From contig NZ_JANJTZ010000053.1 in the NCBI RefSeq assembly GCF_024710845.1, positions 124,001 to 188,000 on the forward strand: a stretch of DNA of 64,000 nucleotides, read 5' to 3'. Shown here piece by piece: positions 1 to 8,084 of the stretch (position 1 is the stretch's first letter; every line of letters begins with the position of its first letter). The notes below the pieces were generated by a model, which saw nothing but the letters and a program-made list of their open reading frames with translations, ran no database searches and was not told the DNA's origin. This DNA is from Mesorhizobium sp. (GTDB lineage: Bacteria > Pseudomonadota > Alphaproteobacteria > Rhizobiales > Rhizobiaceae). The position numbers and the translations under genes are program-made.

Positions 1-392
1 TCGCCGATCCAGGGCAGCGTGGCGATCCACTCCGGCGTCGAAACCCCGGTGCGATTCGCTTCGAGCACCCATGTCACCCATTGCTGGATCTCGGCCACCG
101 CATAGCGGCTGACGAGCACGATGGGCGCGATGAGGAAGGCAAGGATCAGCATCAACGCGATCGTGGCGGCAATTGACCTGTTGCCTTCGACGGCCGCGAG
201 CAGCCGCCGGTAAACCGGCCAAGTGGCCAGCGCGATCACCAGCGCCGCAAGCACCGGGACGATGAAGCCGTGAAAGAAATAGGCCCCGGCCGCGAACACC
301 AGGACGAGCAGCCAACGCGCCGCCGTGAGCGGCGGCAGGACCGCGGGGCGCGCGGACCGAGTGGGTCCGAACAGTGGTATCTGCTTTTGCAT
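1..392 (-). CDS. AI-2E family transporter, N-terminal fragment
   Basis: Reading the minus strand from an ATG at 392 gives 130 codons with no stop before the window edge, so the C-terminal part of the protein lies outside. The fragment begins with a short polar stretch, then has hydrophobic segments at about residues 27-60 (including YFFHGFIVPVLAAL) and 72-95, followed by a hydrophilic piece (QQWVTWVLEANRTGVSTPEW). This arrangement fits the start of AI-2E/PerM (UPF0118) permeases, which are inner-membrane proteins of about 350 residues with eight predicted helices. Substrates vary across the family (autoinducer-2, Na+/H+ and others), so none is assigned. It is divergent from the VIT gene across a 338-base gap. 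Confidence 0.75.
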   Translation of the reverse strand, partial: MQKQIPLFGPTRSARPAVLPPLTAARWLLVLVFAAGAYFFHGFIVPVLAALVIALATWPVYRRLLAAVEGNRSIAATIALMLILAFLIAPIVLVSRYAVAEIQQWVTWVLEANRTGVSTPEWIATLPWIG

Positions 393-730
393 CCGATCTC
401 CGGGCCTATCTAGTCCTACCGGACCGGCCAGCGCCCTCGTCATGGCCTCCGATCCGACCTTATGGCCGCATTTATCTATATTATCATGTCGGCGAGGACG
501 CGCGGCTTCAATCGAATCGTCGGATTCGGCCTGGAAGGCCGATTCCGCTGATCCCGAGAAGCAGAAGCCGCGCAAACCCGCGCCGCTATCTCTGGCAATT
601 CGCCGCAGGCCCTGCAATGCTAGTGAGACGGCAGCCGCCCATTGCACGTTCTATGGACGAGATGCCAATGGCCGAGCGATGATCGAGTCGCCTCAACGAC
701 CACGTTGAGCTGTGTTACTGGGAGACAGGA
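393..730. other. Intergenic region between two divergent membrane-protein genes
   Basis: No credible gene was seen here. Short open frames exist on the plus strand, but they lack a good ribosome binding site and family signature. The stretch 466-486 is AT-rich for this genome (TTTATCTATATTATC at about 473) and could hold promoter elements for either neighbour. A hairpin lies at 522-546. The final bases supply the GGGAGACAG ribosome binding site of the VIT gene. Confidence 0.5.
522..546. other. Inverted repeat / hairpin
   Basis: GGATTCGGCC (522-531) and GGCCGATTCC (537-546) can form a 10-bp stem with one mismatch around a five-base loop. There is no T-run on either side, so it is not a typical intrinsic terminator. 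Its role is unknown. Confidence 0.4.
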
Positions 731-1426
731 ATGAGCCGGCTGCACCGCGAGAATCACCTTGTTTCGCGCATTGGCTGGCTGCGCGCCGCCGTCCTCGGAG
801 CCAATGACGGGATCGTCTCAACGGCGAGCCTCATCGTCGGCGTCGCATCCGCCGCGGCCGGGAGTTCCGAGGTGCTGGTCGCCGGCGTAGCAGGTCTTGT
901 CGCGGGCGCCATGTCGATGGCGGCGGGCGAATATGTCTCGGTCAGTTCCCAATCGGACACGGAACTGGCCGACCTCGCTCGCGAGCGGTCCGAGTTGGTG
1001 ACACAACCCGAGTTCGAGCGCGAAGAACTGGCGCAGATCTACGTGAAGCGCGGTGTGACGCCGGAGCTTGCACGCCAGGTTGCCGATCAGCTGATGGCGA
1101 AGGATGCGCTGGCCGCCCACGCGCATGACGAACTGGGCATCTCTGAGATGACCACGGCGCGCCCCATCCAGGCGGCCCTCACGTCGGCGGCGACCTTTGC
1201 CGTCGGCGCCGCAATGCCGCTCGCCATGGTGCTGCTGGCGCCCGCCGCCTCGCTTGTGTGGGTCGTGTCAGTCGCTTCGCTCCTGTTCCTCGCGCTGCTC
1301 GGTGCGATCGGGGCGAAAGCCGGCGGAGCTAACGTGATGAAGGCGACGCTGCGCGTCACGTTCTGGGGCGCATTCGCCATGGCACTGACCGCCGGTATCG
1401 GCGCGCTGGTCGGCACGGCTGTCTGA
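731..1426 (+). CDS. VIT1/CCC1 family Fe(II)/Mn(II) transporter
   Basis: The 231-residue protein matches the VIT/CCC1 family in length and arrangement. An N-terminal segment carries the family-typical GANDGIVSTASLIVGVASA. A second helix with GLVAGAMSMAAGEYVSVSSQ follows, then a hydrophilic charged loop at about residues 75-135 (ELADLARERSELV...), then three hydrophobic segments (about 145-165, 170-195, 205-230). Family members carry Fe(II) or Mn(II) across membranes in metal detoxification or storage. The charged cytoplasmic loop corresponds to the metal-binding region known from plant VIT1, but the metal here is not proven. The start at 731 has GGGAGACAG just upstream. It appears monocistronic. 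Confidence 0.88.
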   Translation: MSRLHRENHLVSRIGWLRAAVLGANDGIVSTASLIVGVASAAAGSSEVLVAGVAGLVAGAMSMAAGEYVSVSSQSDTELADLARERSELVTQPEFEREELAQIYVKRGVTPELARQVADQLMAKDALAAHAHDELGISEMTTARPIQAALTSAATFAVGAAMPLAMVLLAPAASLVWVVSVASLLFLALLGAIGAKAGGANVMKATLRVTFWGAFAMALTAGIGALVGTAV

Positions 1427-1471
1427 GGCGACCGCAGGATCGCAAAACGCAAGTTACTTCAGAGGTTAAGC

Positions 1472-1545
1472 TGGAGCGGGTGAAGGGAATCGAACCCTCG
1501 TATTCAGCTTGGAAGGCTGCTGCTCTACCATTGAGCTACACCCGC
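1472..1545 (-). tRNA. tRNA-Gly (anticodon TCC)
   Basis: The minus strand from 1545 to 1472 folds as a cloverleaf. The acceptor stem starts GCGGGTG and pairs with CACCCGC before T-CCA. The D arm contains AGCTCAATGGTAGAGC, the anticodon loop CTTCCAA gives TCC, and the T arm is GAGGGTTCGATTCCCTT. The 3' CCA is encoded. It is 74 nt long and lies 61 bases downstream of tRNA-Tyr on the same strand, so the two are probably co-transcribed. Confidence 0.96.
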
Positions 1546-1606
1546 ATTCCGCCTTGTCCGCTCTGATCCGGCCATGGGGCCAGTATGCGAGGCTTCCGGG
1601 GCGCAG

Positions 1607-1691
1607 TGGTGGAGGGAGTTGGATTTGAACCAACGTAGGCTGAGCCAACGGATTTACAGTCCGTCCCCTTTAACCACTCGGGCATCCCTCC
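1607..1691 (-). tRNA. tRNA-Tyr (anticodon GTA)
   Basis: The minus strand from 1691 to 1607 forms a class II tRNA. The acceptor GGAGGGA pairs with TCCCTCC before A-CCA, the anticodon stem-loop ACGGACTGTAAATCCGT gives GTA, a long variable arm follows (TGGCTCAGCCTAC), and the T arm contains GGTTCAAATCC. It is 85 nt including the encoded CCA. It precedes tRNA-Gly in the same transcript direction. Confidence 0.96.
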
Positions 1692-1869
1692 GTACTGCGC
1701 CGGAGCCTTGCAACGAGGCAAACGCGGCAGGCCCGAAAGGGCAAACCGCGATGCGCCTTATGGCGGCAAGGTCCAGGACTGTCAACACGCGCGGGGGCGA
1801 AAACCGGGCCGGGAAACGAACTTCCCCGCCGCCATAGGCAAGGCGCAGGCGCGGGTCTATAAGCGCCCG

Positions 1870-2727
1870 ATGACCGATGACAGCAAGCCCCGCACCGCCA
1901 AGGACACCCACTACGCCAAACTGCGCCGCGCCTATCGCGACGAGAAGGCGGGCGGCACGCCGCAGTTCCGCGCCCGCCAGCCGGTCGCGCCCGGCGAGGC
2001 GCCGTCGGACGGGCTGGTGCGCCTCTATGGCCTGCACACCGTCCGCGCCGCGATCGACAATCCCAGGCGCAAGATCCAGCGCATGATGGTGACCCGCAAT
2101 GCACTGGAGCGGCTCGAGATCGCCGACGTCTCAGCCCTGCCCTTCCCAACCGAGATCGTCGAGCCGCGCGACATCGACAAGATCACCGGCAGCGACGCGG
2201 TGCACCAGGGCGTACTAATCGAAGCGAAGCCCCTGAAGCCGAAATCGCTCGCCGATCTGAAGGACACTCCACTGGTCGTCGTGCTCGACCAGGTGACCGA
2301 TCCGCACAATGTCGGCGCGGTGATCCGTTCGGCGGTCGCGTTCGGCGCAGGTGCGCTCGTCGTCACGGCGCGCCACAGCCCACAGGAATCGGGCGTGCTG
2401 GCGAAGGCCGCCTCCGGCGCGCTCGAACATCTCGACGTGATCGAAGTGAGGAACCTGGCCGATGCGCTGGGCGAACTGCACGATGCGGGCTTCCGCACGA
2501 TCGGGCTCGATTCGGAAGGCGCTGAGCCGTTCGAGGGGGCGTTGTCCGGCGATCGCATCGCCCTCGTCCTCGGCGCCGAGGGCAAGGGCCTGCGCCAGAA
2601 GACGCGTGAGACGGTGAATGTGCTGGCGCGGCTCGACATGCCCGGCCCGATCCGCTCGCTCAACGTGTCGAACGCGGCGGCCGTGTCGCTCTATGCGGCC
2701 CGCCGCCATCTGGCCGGACAGGGCTGA
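1870..2727 (+). CDS. rlmB: 23S rRNA (guanosine-2'-O-)-methyltransferase RlmB-like (SpoU family)
   Basis: The 285-residue protein has an N-terminal basic extension, a substrate-binding domain from about residue 45 (LYGLHTVRAAI), and a C-terminal SpoU/TrmH knot domain. The three SAM-binding motifs are visible: NVGAVIRSAVAFGA (motif 1 with its Asn/Arg), IALVLGAEGKGL (motif 2) and RSLNVSNAAAVSLYAAR (motif 3). RlmB methylates the ribose of G2251 in the 23S P-loop in E. coli; assignment to that exact site is by family. The ATG at 1870 is preferred because the open frame upstream of it overlaps the tRNA-Tyr flank and carries no family sequence. It is divergent from the two tRNA genes, as is common in related bacteria. 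Confidence 0.9.
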   Translation: MTDDSKPRTAKDTHYAKLRRAYRDEKAGGTPQFRARQPVAPGEAPSDGLVRLYGLHTVRAAIDNPRRKIQRMMVTRNALERLEIADVSALPFPTEIVEPRDIDKITGSDAVHQGVLIEAKPLKPKSLADLKDTPLVVVLDQVTDPHNVGAVIRSAVAFGAGALVVTARHSPQESGVLAKAASGALEHLDVIEVRNLADALGELHDAGFRTIGLDSEGAEPFEGALSGDRIALVLGAEGKGLRQKTRETVNVLARLDMPGPIRSLNVSNAAAVSLYAARRHLAGQG

Positions 2728-2729
2728 AC

Positions 2730-5700
2730 TCAGTTGAACTCGAAGATCGACCGGAAGATGCCCGGCGCGATCACAGAGATCGGATTGACCTGCACCTGCG
2801 GCGACTTGGCGTTGCCGGCAACTTTGTAGGTGATCCCGATCAGGCCGCGGTCGCGGCCGTTTCCGAGCAACTGGCCGAGCAGCGGTATTTCGCCGAACAG
2901 ACGGTTGAGCCCGTAGGCGGGCATGAAGGTTCCGGTGATCGCCATGTTACCTTTGGCGTCATAGACGGATCCCTGGAACGTCGAGCCGATCGACGGCCCT
3001 CTCAGCACACCGCTATCGATGGAAAGGTAGCCCTTTCCCTTCTCGATGCGGGCGAAGCCGCGCTCGAAGCGGACCCGCGACGTGTCGAGGTCGCCGCGCA
3101 CCGCTTCGTTGAGGCTTCTGGTGTCGCCCTCCGGTCGGGTCGCCACGATCGAACGAAGCCGCGGCTCGTTGACCAGGGTGAAGTCGCGAGCGTCTATCTG
3201 GCCACGCAGCGGCGAATCGCCGTTCGAGGCAAGTGCCAAGGTGATCCGGCCGCCCTCCATATACGGATAGATGTCGAGAAAGCGCAGCACCGCCCCGGCG
3301 TTTCCGGAGGCCATGTTCACCGCACGCTGTCCGGCATCCGTTCCATCCGACACGGTCAGTTCGTCTCCGGACCGGGTCGTCCCGGACGCCTTCAGGTTCA
3401 GCACGCGGGAGCCGGACCCGCGATAGGCGACCTTGACGTTCGTCAACGCCTCGTCCTGGAAACCGGACACGTAGGCGACGTCGGCGTCGAGCGTCACCCT
3501 GGTCTGCTTCGAGCCGCCTTCACCGCCTCCGGTCGTATCAAGCATCTGCTTGATGATCGAGCGCGCGTCAAACACCTTGCCGCGCACGGTTACGGCGTAG
3601 CCGTCGTCGTTGCGGCGGATATCGACGGAGATGTCGTCGTTGCGGTTGAGCTTCACCCCTTCGAACCGGGCGCGCGACAGGCCGGATTTGGTGACTGTCG
3701 CCGAACCGGACAACGAGAAAGACTCGCCCGAGAGTTTGATGTCGGAGATTCGATTCTCCCCATCGACGGTCGTGTAGGCGAACGCCAGCTTTGCCGGGAT
3801 ACCCGGCCCTTTCGACCATCCCGCCCATGGAATGCTGACCCGCGCATCCGCCAGGTCCGCAGTGATCTGCCGCGTCGAACCTTCTCCCGAAAGCTTCACG
3901 CTCACCGGACCGTCCAGCATCGAGTCGAGCCCGGGAACGATCGCCTCGCGGGCCTTGGCGTCCAGAACCAGCGAAATGTCGCGTCGCCGCTCTTCGCCGC
4001 TCCCGCCGAGCGGCTCGGAAATGTCGAGGGTGGCCGGGATTCCATTGAGCTTTGCCGTTGCCTTGACGTGCGCCACCGTCGGTACGACCTCGATGGTTCC
4101 CGACGCATCGCTAACGGTCTGGCCCTCGAACGGCTTTGCGATCGACAACCCCTTGTAGGAGAGCTTCACCGCCCAGCCGAGATTGGTCATGTCGACGCCG
4201 GCCTGGAGGGGAATGCGAGCCTTGACGTGGCCGCTGACCTCGCCGGAGAGTTCCTCCGGCGCGAGCGAGAGATGCCGCATCGCATCGATTGGCTTGTAGC
4301 TGGCGAGTTCGCCGACTGCATCGGCGGACCCGGCGACGTCGATGTCGAGTTCGCCGATGACGGGCGGGAGTTCCCCGTGGCGGATAACGAACGTGCCGTT
4401 GCTCGCCGCCACGGTCCGTCCCGTGGGCAGGAACACGGTGCCGGATGAGATCCTGATGTCGGCATCGGTCCCGTCGAAACTGATTGTTCCGATCCCGTCT
4501 CTTACTGGGGGTATCTGTCCGGTCACATCGAACCGGGTGCCGTAGACCTCGAAATACCCGGATACCTCGTTCTCGGTCAGTGCAATTCCGCTGCCGATCC
4601 GGCCCGGTGCAACGGACATGGCGAGCCGCGAATTCTTGACGATGCCGCCGAACAGGTTCGCCTTCGCCCAGTTGTGGGCGCCATAGGCCGCGAACCACGG
4701 CCAGATCTGCTTGACGTTGCTCACAGACATCTCCGGCACGGACAGCGCAAGGTCGACACCGGGCGTGCGGCCTTCGGCGAAGGCGACGATTGCCGTTCCC
4801 ATCACCTGGCCGCTGGACGTCCGCAGCCCGATCTCGTTCGCGTTCAGCCGCCGCGTCTGCGGGTCATACGTTCCTGCGAATCGTGCAAGGACGGTCAGGT
4901 CGGGTTCAGCCGATCCGTCGGGCGCCAGAAGAGAGCCGTCGCTAACCAGTTCGTAGCGATAATGCGCGCCCGTCCCGTCAGCCGCGGGCGCCGGCCCGAT
5001 CGCGCCATGGCCGACGAAGCGCGACCGGCCGACTGCCAGTTCGGCGCGCTCGATCTCTATCTTGCGTGCCTGTGACTGAAAGGACGCCGCGATGCTGCCG
5101 CCGCCGTGCATCGCCTGCCCGTTTGCAAACTCCAAGCTCGCATCGTCGAGCTTGGCTTCGACCCGCAGTTGCCCCGGTTCGCCGACGATCTCCCTGCCTG
5201 TGAGCATCAGACGAGCTGCACCGCCGAGCCGCCTGACGGCGAACTGACCGTTGTCCTTCAGCGCTACGAGGTCTCGTTCCAATACCGTCCGGTCGACATT
5301 GAGGTCTGCCTTGAACGAGACAGGCTCCGGATCGGCTCCATCGCGGTCGGCGGTTCCTTCGAGCCGAAAAGCTCGCCCGCCCCATGTCGCATCCGCCTCG
5401 AATGCGATTGCGCCCGAAGCCTCGCGCTCGATCTTCGCGGTTTCCAGATGCAGGCTCCCGCCAGGTATGCCCTTCGGCAGGACGACTTCCACATTGGCGA
5501 AATCGACCTTGCGGGTCGACCCCGCGTCGAAGCCGTCGAAGGCGCGGTGGATGGCCATGAACACGGCCTTCATCACCAGGCCCGGATCGATCAGCCCGTC
5601 CGGGCCGGTCACTGCTCCGAGAGCGGCGTTTGCGCCTCCGCTTCCCGGAAGCGACGGAAGCCTGATGATCGCATCCTCCACCCCGGCACTGCCAAGCTGG

Positions 5701-6149
5701 ACCTTCCCGGAGAGCAGAGGCAGAAAACGCAGCCCGAACCGCAGCGATCCGGCCTCGACGAGGCTGGTGCCTTCCCGGCCGTCGCTGATGCGGACGTCAT
5801 CGACCTGAAGCGCGAGGAAGCGCGACCCGTCGACGGAAAGTCGCGGATCGCCCATCTCGGCGTCCACGTCGAAACCGGCTAGGCGGGTCAAGGCGGCCTC
5901 CGCCTCGGCGCGGATGCGTTCGCCGCCGATGCCGGGGATGCCGAACAGGAAAAGGGCTGCCGGAATGGCGCAGGCGACGACGAGGAGAAACGCCAGCATC
6001 CAGCCTATGACGACCACTATCCCGAAACTCGCCTTAGGTTCGGGGACGATGCGCTCCTGCCCTCCCGCGGACGGCAGATCGCCCAGCCGGACGATCTCCT
6101 CGCGGCGGAACCTGATCTTCTCGTGTTTGGGGGCGATATGCTCCAACAA
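2730..6149 (-). CDS. AsmA-like / DUF3971 domain envelope protein (YhdP-type)
   Basis: This 1139-residue protein has a cytoplasmic N-terminal tail of about 42 residues, one strong membrane helix (about 43-70, FGIVVVIGWMLAFLLVVACA), and then a very long periplasmic part rich in beta-strand repeats. This is the architecture of YhdP/TamB/AsmA bridge-like proteins, in which a groove of stacked beta strands is thought to carry phospholipid between membranes. DUF3971-type text lies mid-protein, and the C-terminus (FRSIFEFN) follows an AsmA-like segment with LLGQLLGNGRDRGLIGITYK. It converges tail-to-tail with rlmB, leaving two bases between stops, and is divergent from the peroxiredoxin. The cargo is not evident from sequence. 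Confidence 0.82.
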   Translation of the reverse strand: MLEHIAPKHEKIRFRREEIVRLGDLPSAGGQERIVPEPKASFGIVVVIGWMLAFLLVVACAIPAALFLFGIPGIGGERIRAEAEAALTRLAGFDVDAEMGDPRLSVDGSRFLALQVDDVRISDGREGTSLVEAGSLRFGLRFLPLLSGKVQLGSAGVEDAIIRLPSLPGSGGANAALGAVTGPDGLIDPGLVMKAVFMAIHRAFDGFDAGSTRKVDFANVEVVLPKGIPGGSLHLETAKIEREASGAIAFEADATWGGRAFRLEGTADRDGADPEPVSFKADLNVDRTVLERDLVALKDNGQFAVRRLGGAARLMLTGREIVGEPGQLRVEAKLDDASLEFANGQAMHGGGSIAASFQSQARKIEIERAELAVGRSRFVGHGAIGPAPAADGTGAHYRYELVSDGSLLAPDGSAEPDLTVLARFAGTYDPQTRRLNANEIGLRTSSGQVMGTAIVAFAEGRTPGVDLALSVPEMSVSNVKQIWPWFAAYGAHNWAKANLFGGIVKNSRLAMSVAPGRIGSGIALTENEVSGYFEVYGTRFDVTGQIPPVRDGIGTISFDGTDADIRISSGTVFLPTGRTVAASNGTFVIRHGELPPVIGELDIDVAGSADAVGELASYKPIDAMRHLSLAPEELSGEVSGHVKARIPLQAGVDMTNLGWAVKLSYKGLSIAKPFEGQTVSDASGTIEVVPTVAHVKATAKLNGIPATLDISEPLGGSGEERRRDISLVLDAKAREAIVPGLDSMLDGPVSVKLSGEGSTRQITADLADARVSIPWAGWSKGPGIPAKLAFAYTTVDGENRISDIKLSGESFSLSGSATVTKSGLSRARFEGVKLNRNDDISVDIRRNDDGYAVTVRGKVFDARSIIKQMLDTTGGGEGGSKQTRVTLDADVAYVSGFQDEALTNVKVAYRGSGSRVLNLKASGTTRSGDELTVSDGTDAGQRAVNMASGNAGAVLRFLDIYPYMEGGRITLALASNGDSPLRGQIDARDFTLVNEPRLRSIVATRPEGDTRSLNEAVRGDLDTSRVRFERGFARIEKGKGYLSIDSGVLRGPSIGSTFQGSVYDAKGNMAITGTFMPAYGLNRLFGEIPLLGQLLGNGRDRGLIGITYKVAGNAKSPQVQVNPISVIAPGIFRSIFEFN

Positions 6150-6249
6150 GCTACCTGGTCGGCCTCGGGACTGCCTTCGACATGGACGAATCCTCCTCGA
6201 TCACTGTATGCGCGAAACCCGGCGGATAATCATCAACAAGGGCGCAGTT

Positions 6250-6729
6250 ATGGCTGATCTGGATGAAGGCGGCGTCGCTCCCGGTTTCGAGCTTCCGAAG
6301 GCAGGCGGCGGTGTAGGCAGACTGGCGGACTCGAAGGGCAAGCCGCTGGTCCTCTACTTCTTCTGCAAGGACGGCGGCGACGCCTGCGTCAGCGAGGCGA
6401 AGGACTTCTCCAGGCTGAAACCCGAGTTCGACGACATCGGCGTCGACGTCATCGGCATTTCCCCCGACGGTCCAAAGACGAAGGAGCGCTTCCGCGCCAA
6501 ACATGGCGTGACTGTCGACCTCCTCTCCGACGAGACGCGGCAGACGGTCGAGGACTACGGCGTGTGGACGAAGAAGAGCATGTACGGACGCGAGTATATG
6601 GGGGTCGAACGAACCACCTTCCTGATCGACCCCGCCGGCAGGATCGTCCGAATCTGGCGAAAGGTCCGGGTCGCTGGCCACGCGGAAGAGGTCCTCGCCG
6701 CGGCCAGAACGCTCGGCAACGCCGAATAG
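6250..6729 (+). CDS. Peroxiredoxin (BCP/PrxQ-like) with altered active-site motif
   Basis: The 159-residue protein has an AhpC/TSA fold: an N-terminal GDxAPxF-like region (VAPGFELP), a core with LVLYFFCKDGGDACVSEA, then DVIGISPDGPKTKERFRAKH, VDLLSDE, and the conserved Arg strand ERTTFLIDPAGRIVRIWRKV. The peroxidatic cysteine is most likely Cys46. The standard PxxxTxxC triad is changed: Pro is replaced by Cys39, and the Thr position is Gly43. No second cysteine is seen at the BCP resolving position, so Cys39 may be the partner. The expected role is thiol-dependent hydroperoxide reduction, but catalytic efficiency cannot be assumed. The ATG at 6250 begins the family-like N-terminus. It is divergent from the AsmA-like gene. 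Confidence 0.8.
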   Translation: MADLDEGGVAPGFELPKAGGGVGRLADSKGKPLVLYFFCKDGGDACVSEAKDFSRLKPEFDDIGVDVIGISPDGPKTKERFRAKHGVTVDLLSDETRQTVEDYGVWTKKSMYGREYMGVERTTFLIDPAGRIVRIWRKVRVAGHAEEVLAAARTLGNAE

Positions 6730-6826
6730 GCGCGGCTATTGCCGAAAATCTGGGCAATGCCGGGCTGCCGAAAAACCTTTGTTAACCCTAACAATGTGTA
6801 ATCGCACTCGTCTCCAGGTGAGAAGA

Positions 6827-8077
6827 GTGACCCCAGTGAGCCAGTCTCGTCAGTCCACGATCTTCGGCAAGCGCAAGGAACCGCATACCGTCATCATCGC
6901 CAGGGGCGATCAGATCCGTCACTTCACCGTCAGGCCGTGGATCGCGGCGGCGGCTGGGTCGGCTTTCGCCGCGGTTGCCATCGGCTATCTTCTGGCCACA
7001 TCCTATCTTGTCCTGCGCGATGACCTGATCGGCGCGACCGTCGCGCGGCAAGCCCGCATGCAGCAGGCTTATGAAGACCGCATCTCGGCCCTGCGATCCC
7101 AGGTCGACCGCATCACCAGCCGGCAGCTCCTCGATCAGCAGATGATGGAAGAGAAGGTCGGCGAGCTGATCTCCCGTCAGCAGGAATTGGCGGAGCGCCA
7201 GGCCAAGATCGGGCCTCTCCTCGATGGCGCGGACGGTCTGAAGAGCCTGTCCGAAGACGCAGTCCCGACACCCTTGCCGCGCCCCGATGTCCGCGCCGGG
7301 CTCGGCACCGCCATATCGCCGACGATCGCCAGCCTCTTCCCGGAACTGCGGCCCGGAAGCCAGAACCTTTCGGCGGCGGACAATGCCGACCGCCTGTTCG
7401 TCTCGATCAATCAATCCCTGCGCTCGATCGAGACCGACCAGGTCGAGCGGCTGAAGTCGATGACGGAGAAGGCCTATCGCACCGCTGGCGCCATCTCCGA
7501 TGCGCTTGAAGATGCTGGCCTGTCAGCCGCCAAGGAATACGGGACGAATTCGGTCGGCGGTCCGCTGGTTCCTCTCGACAAGACCATGCAGTTCGACGCC
7601 GTCGTCGACGAACTCGACGAGGCGCTCACCGCCCTTGACGCCGTCAAGTCGAAAGCCCGGCAGCTGCCGATCTCGAACCCGGCCCCCGGCAAGCAGGTGT
7701 CCAGCAGCTTCGGCGTCCGCAAGGATCCGCTGCTCGGCACCCCTGCCCTGCATGCCGGGATGGACTTCCGCGCCACGACCGGCTCGAGCGTCCGCGCCTC
7801 CGGCGCCGGCACCGTGGTGTCGGCCGGCTGGAACGGCGGCTACGGCCGAATGGTCGAAGTCGATCACGGAAACGGGCTGACCACCCGCTATGCCCACATG
7901 AGCAAGATCCTCGTCGCCGTCGGCGACAAGCTCGAACCGGGCGACGTGGTCGGCCGGGTCGGCACGACTGGACGGTCGACAGGTCCCCACCTCCACTACG
8001 AGGTTCGCCGCGACGGCAAACCTCTCAACCCGCTCAAGTTCATTAAGGCGGGCAAAGCGATCGCCGACCTGATCTGA
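6827..8077 (+). CDS. M23 family metallopeptidase (murein endopeptidase) with N-terminal membrane anchor
   Basis: The protein has about 416 residues. A basic N-terminus (REPHTVIIARGDQIRHFTV, as KEPHTV... here) precedes one membrane helix (about 45-70). A coiled-coil region rich in Gln and Glu follows (about 80-150), then a linker and the C-terminal LytM/M23 domain. The zinc ligands are all present: HAGMD (His and Asp), and HLHYEV with its final His, with YAHM between. This suggests an active peptidoglycan cross-link hydrolase facing the periplasm rather than a degenerate activator such as EnvC. The start is GTG at 6827 or 6836; both follow AGGTGAGAAG. The gene converges on prfB with only five bases between stops. 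Confidence 0.85.
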   Translation: MTPVSQSRQSTIFGKRKEPHTVIIARGDQIRHFTVRPWIAAAAGSAFAAVAIGYLLATSYLVLRDDLIGATVARQARMQQAYEDRISALRSQVDRITSRQLLDQQMMEEKVGELISRQQELAERQAKIGPLLDGADGLKSLSEDAVPTPLPRPDVRAGLGTAISPTIASLFPELRPGSQNLSAADNADRLFVSINQSLRSIETDQVERLKSMTEKAYRTAGAISDALEDAGLSAAKEYGTNSVGGPLVPLDKTMQFDAVVDELDEALTALDAVKSKARQLPISNPAPGKQVSSSFGVRKDPLLGTPALHAGMDFRATTGSSVRASGAGTVVSAGWNGGYGRMVEVDHGNGLTTRYAHMSKILVAVGDKLEPGDVVGRVGTTGRSTGPHLHYEVRRDGKPLNPLKFIKAGKAIADLI

Positions 8078-8084
8078 TCAGGTC
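8066..8084. other. Palindrome spanning convergent gene ends
   Basis: GACCTGATC (8066-8074) and GATCAGGTC (8076-8084) form a perfect inverted repeat around a single T. It covers the stop codon of the M23 gene and reaches into the stop of prfB. It could act as a compact bidirectional transcript end, but neither side has a U-tract. Confidence 0.4.

Noticed and set aside
1466-1721. Small minus-strand ORFs reading SSMVEQQPSKLNTRVRFPSP and MPEWLKGTDCKSVGSAYVG
   Set aside because: They are translations of tRNA-Gly and tRNA-Tyr, a known source of false small proteins.
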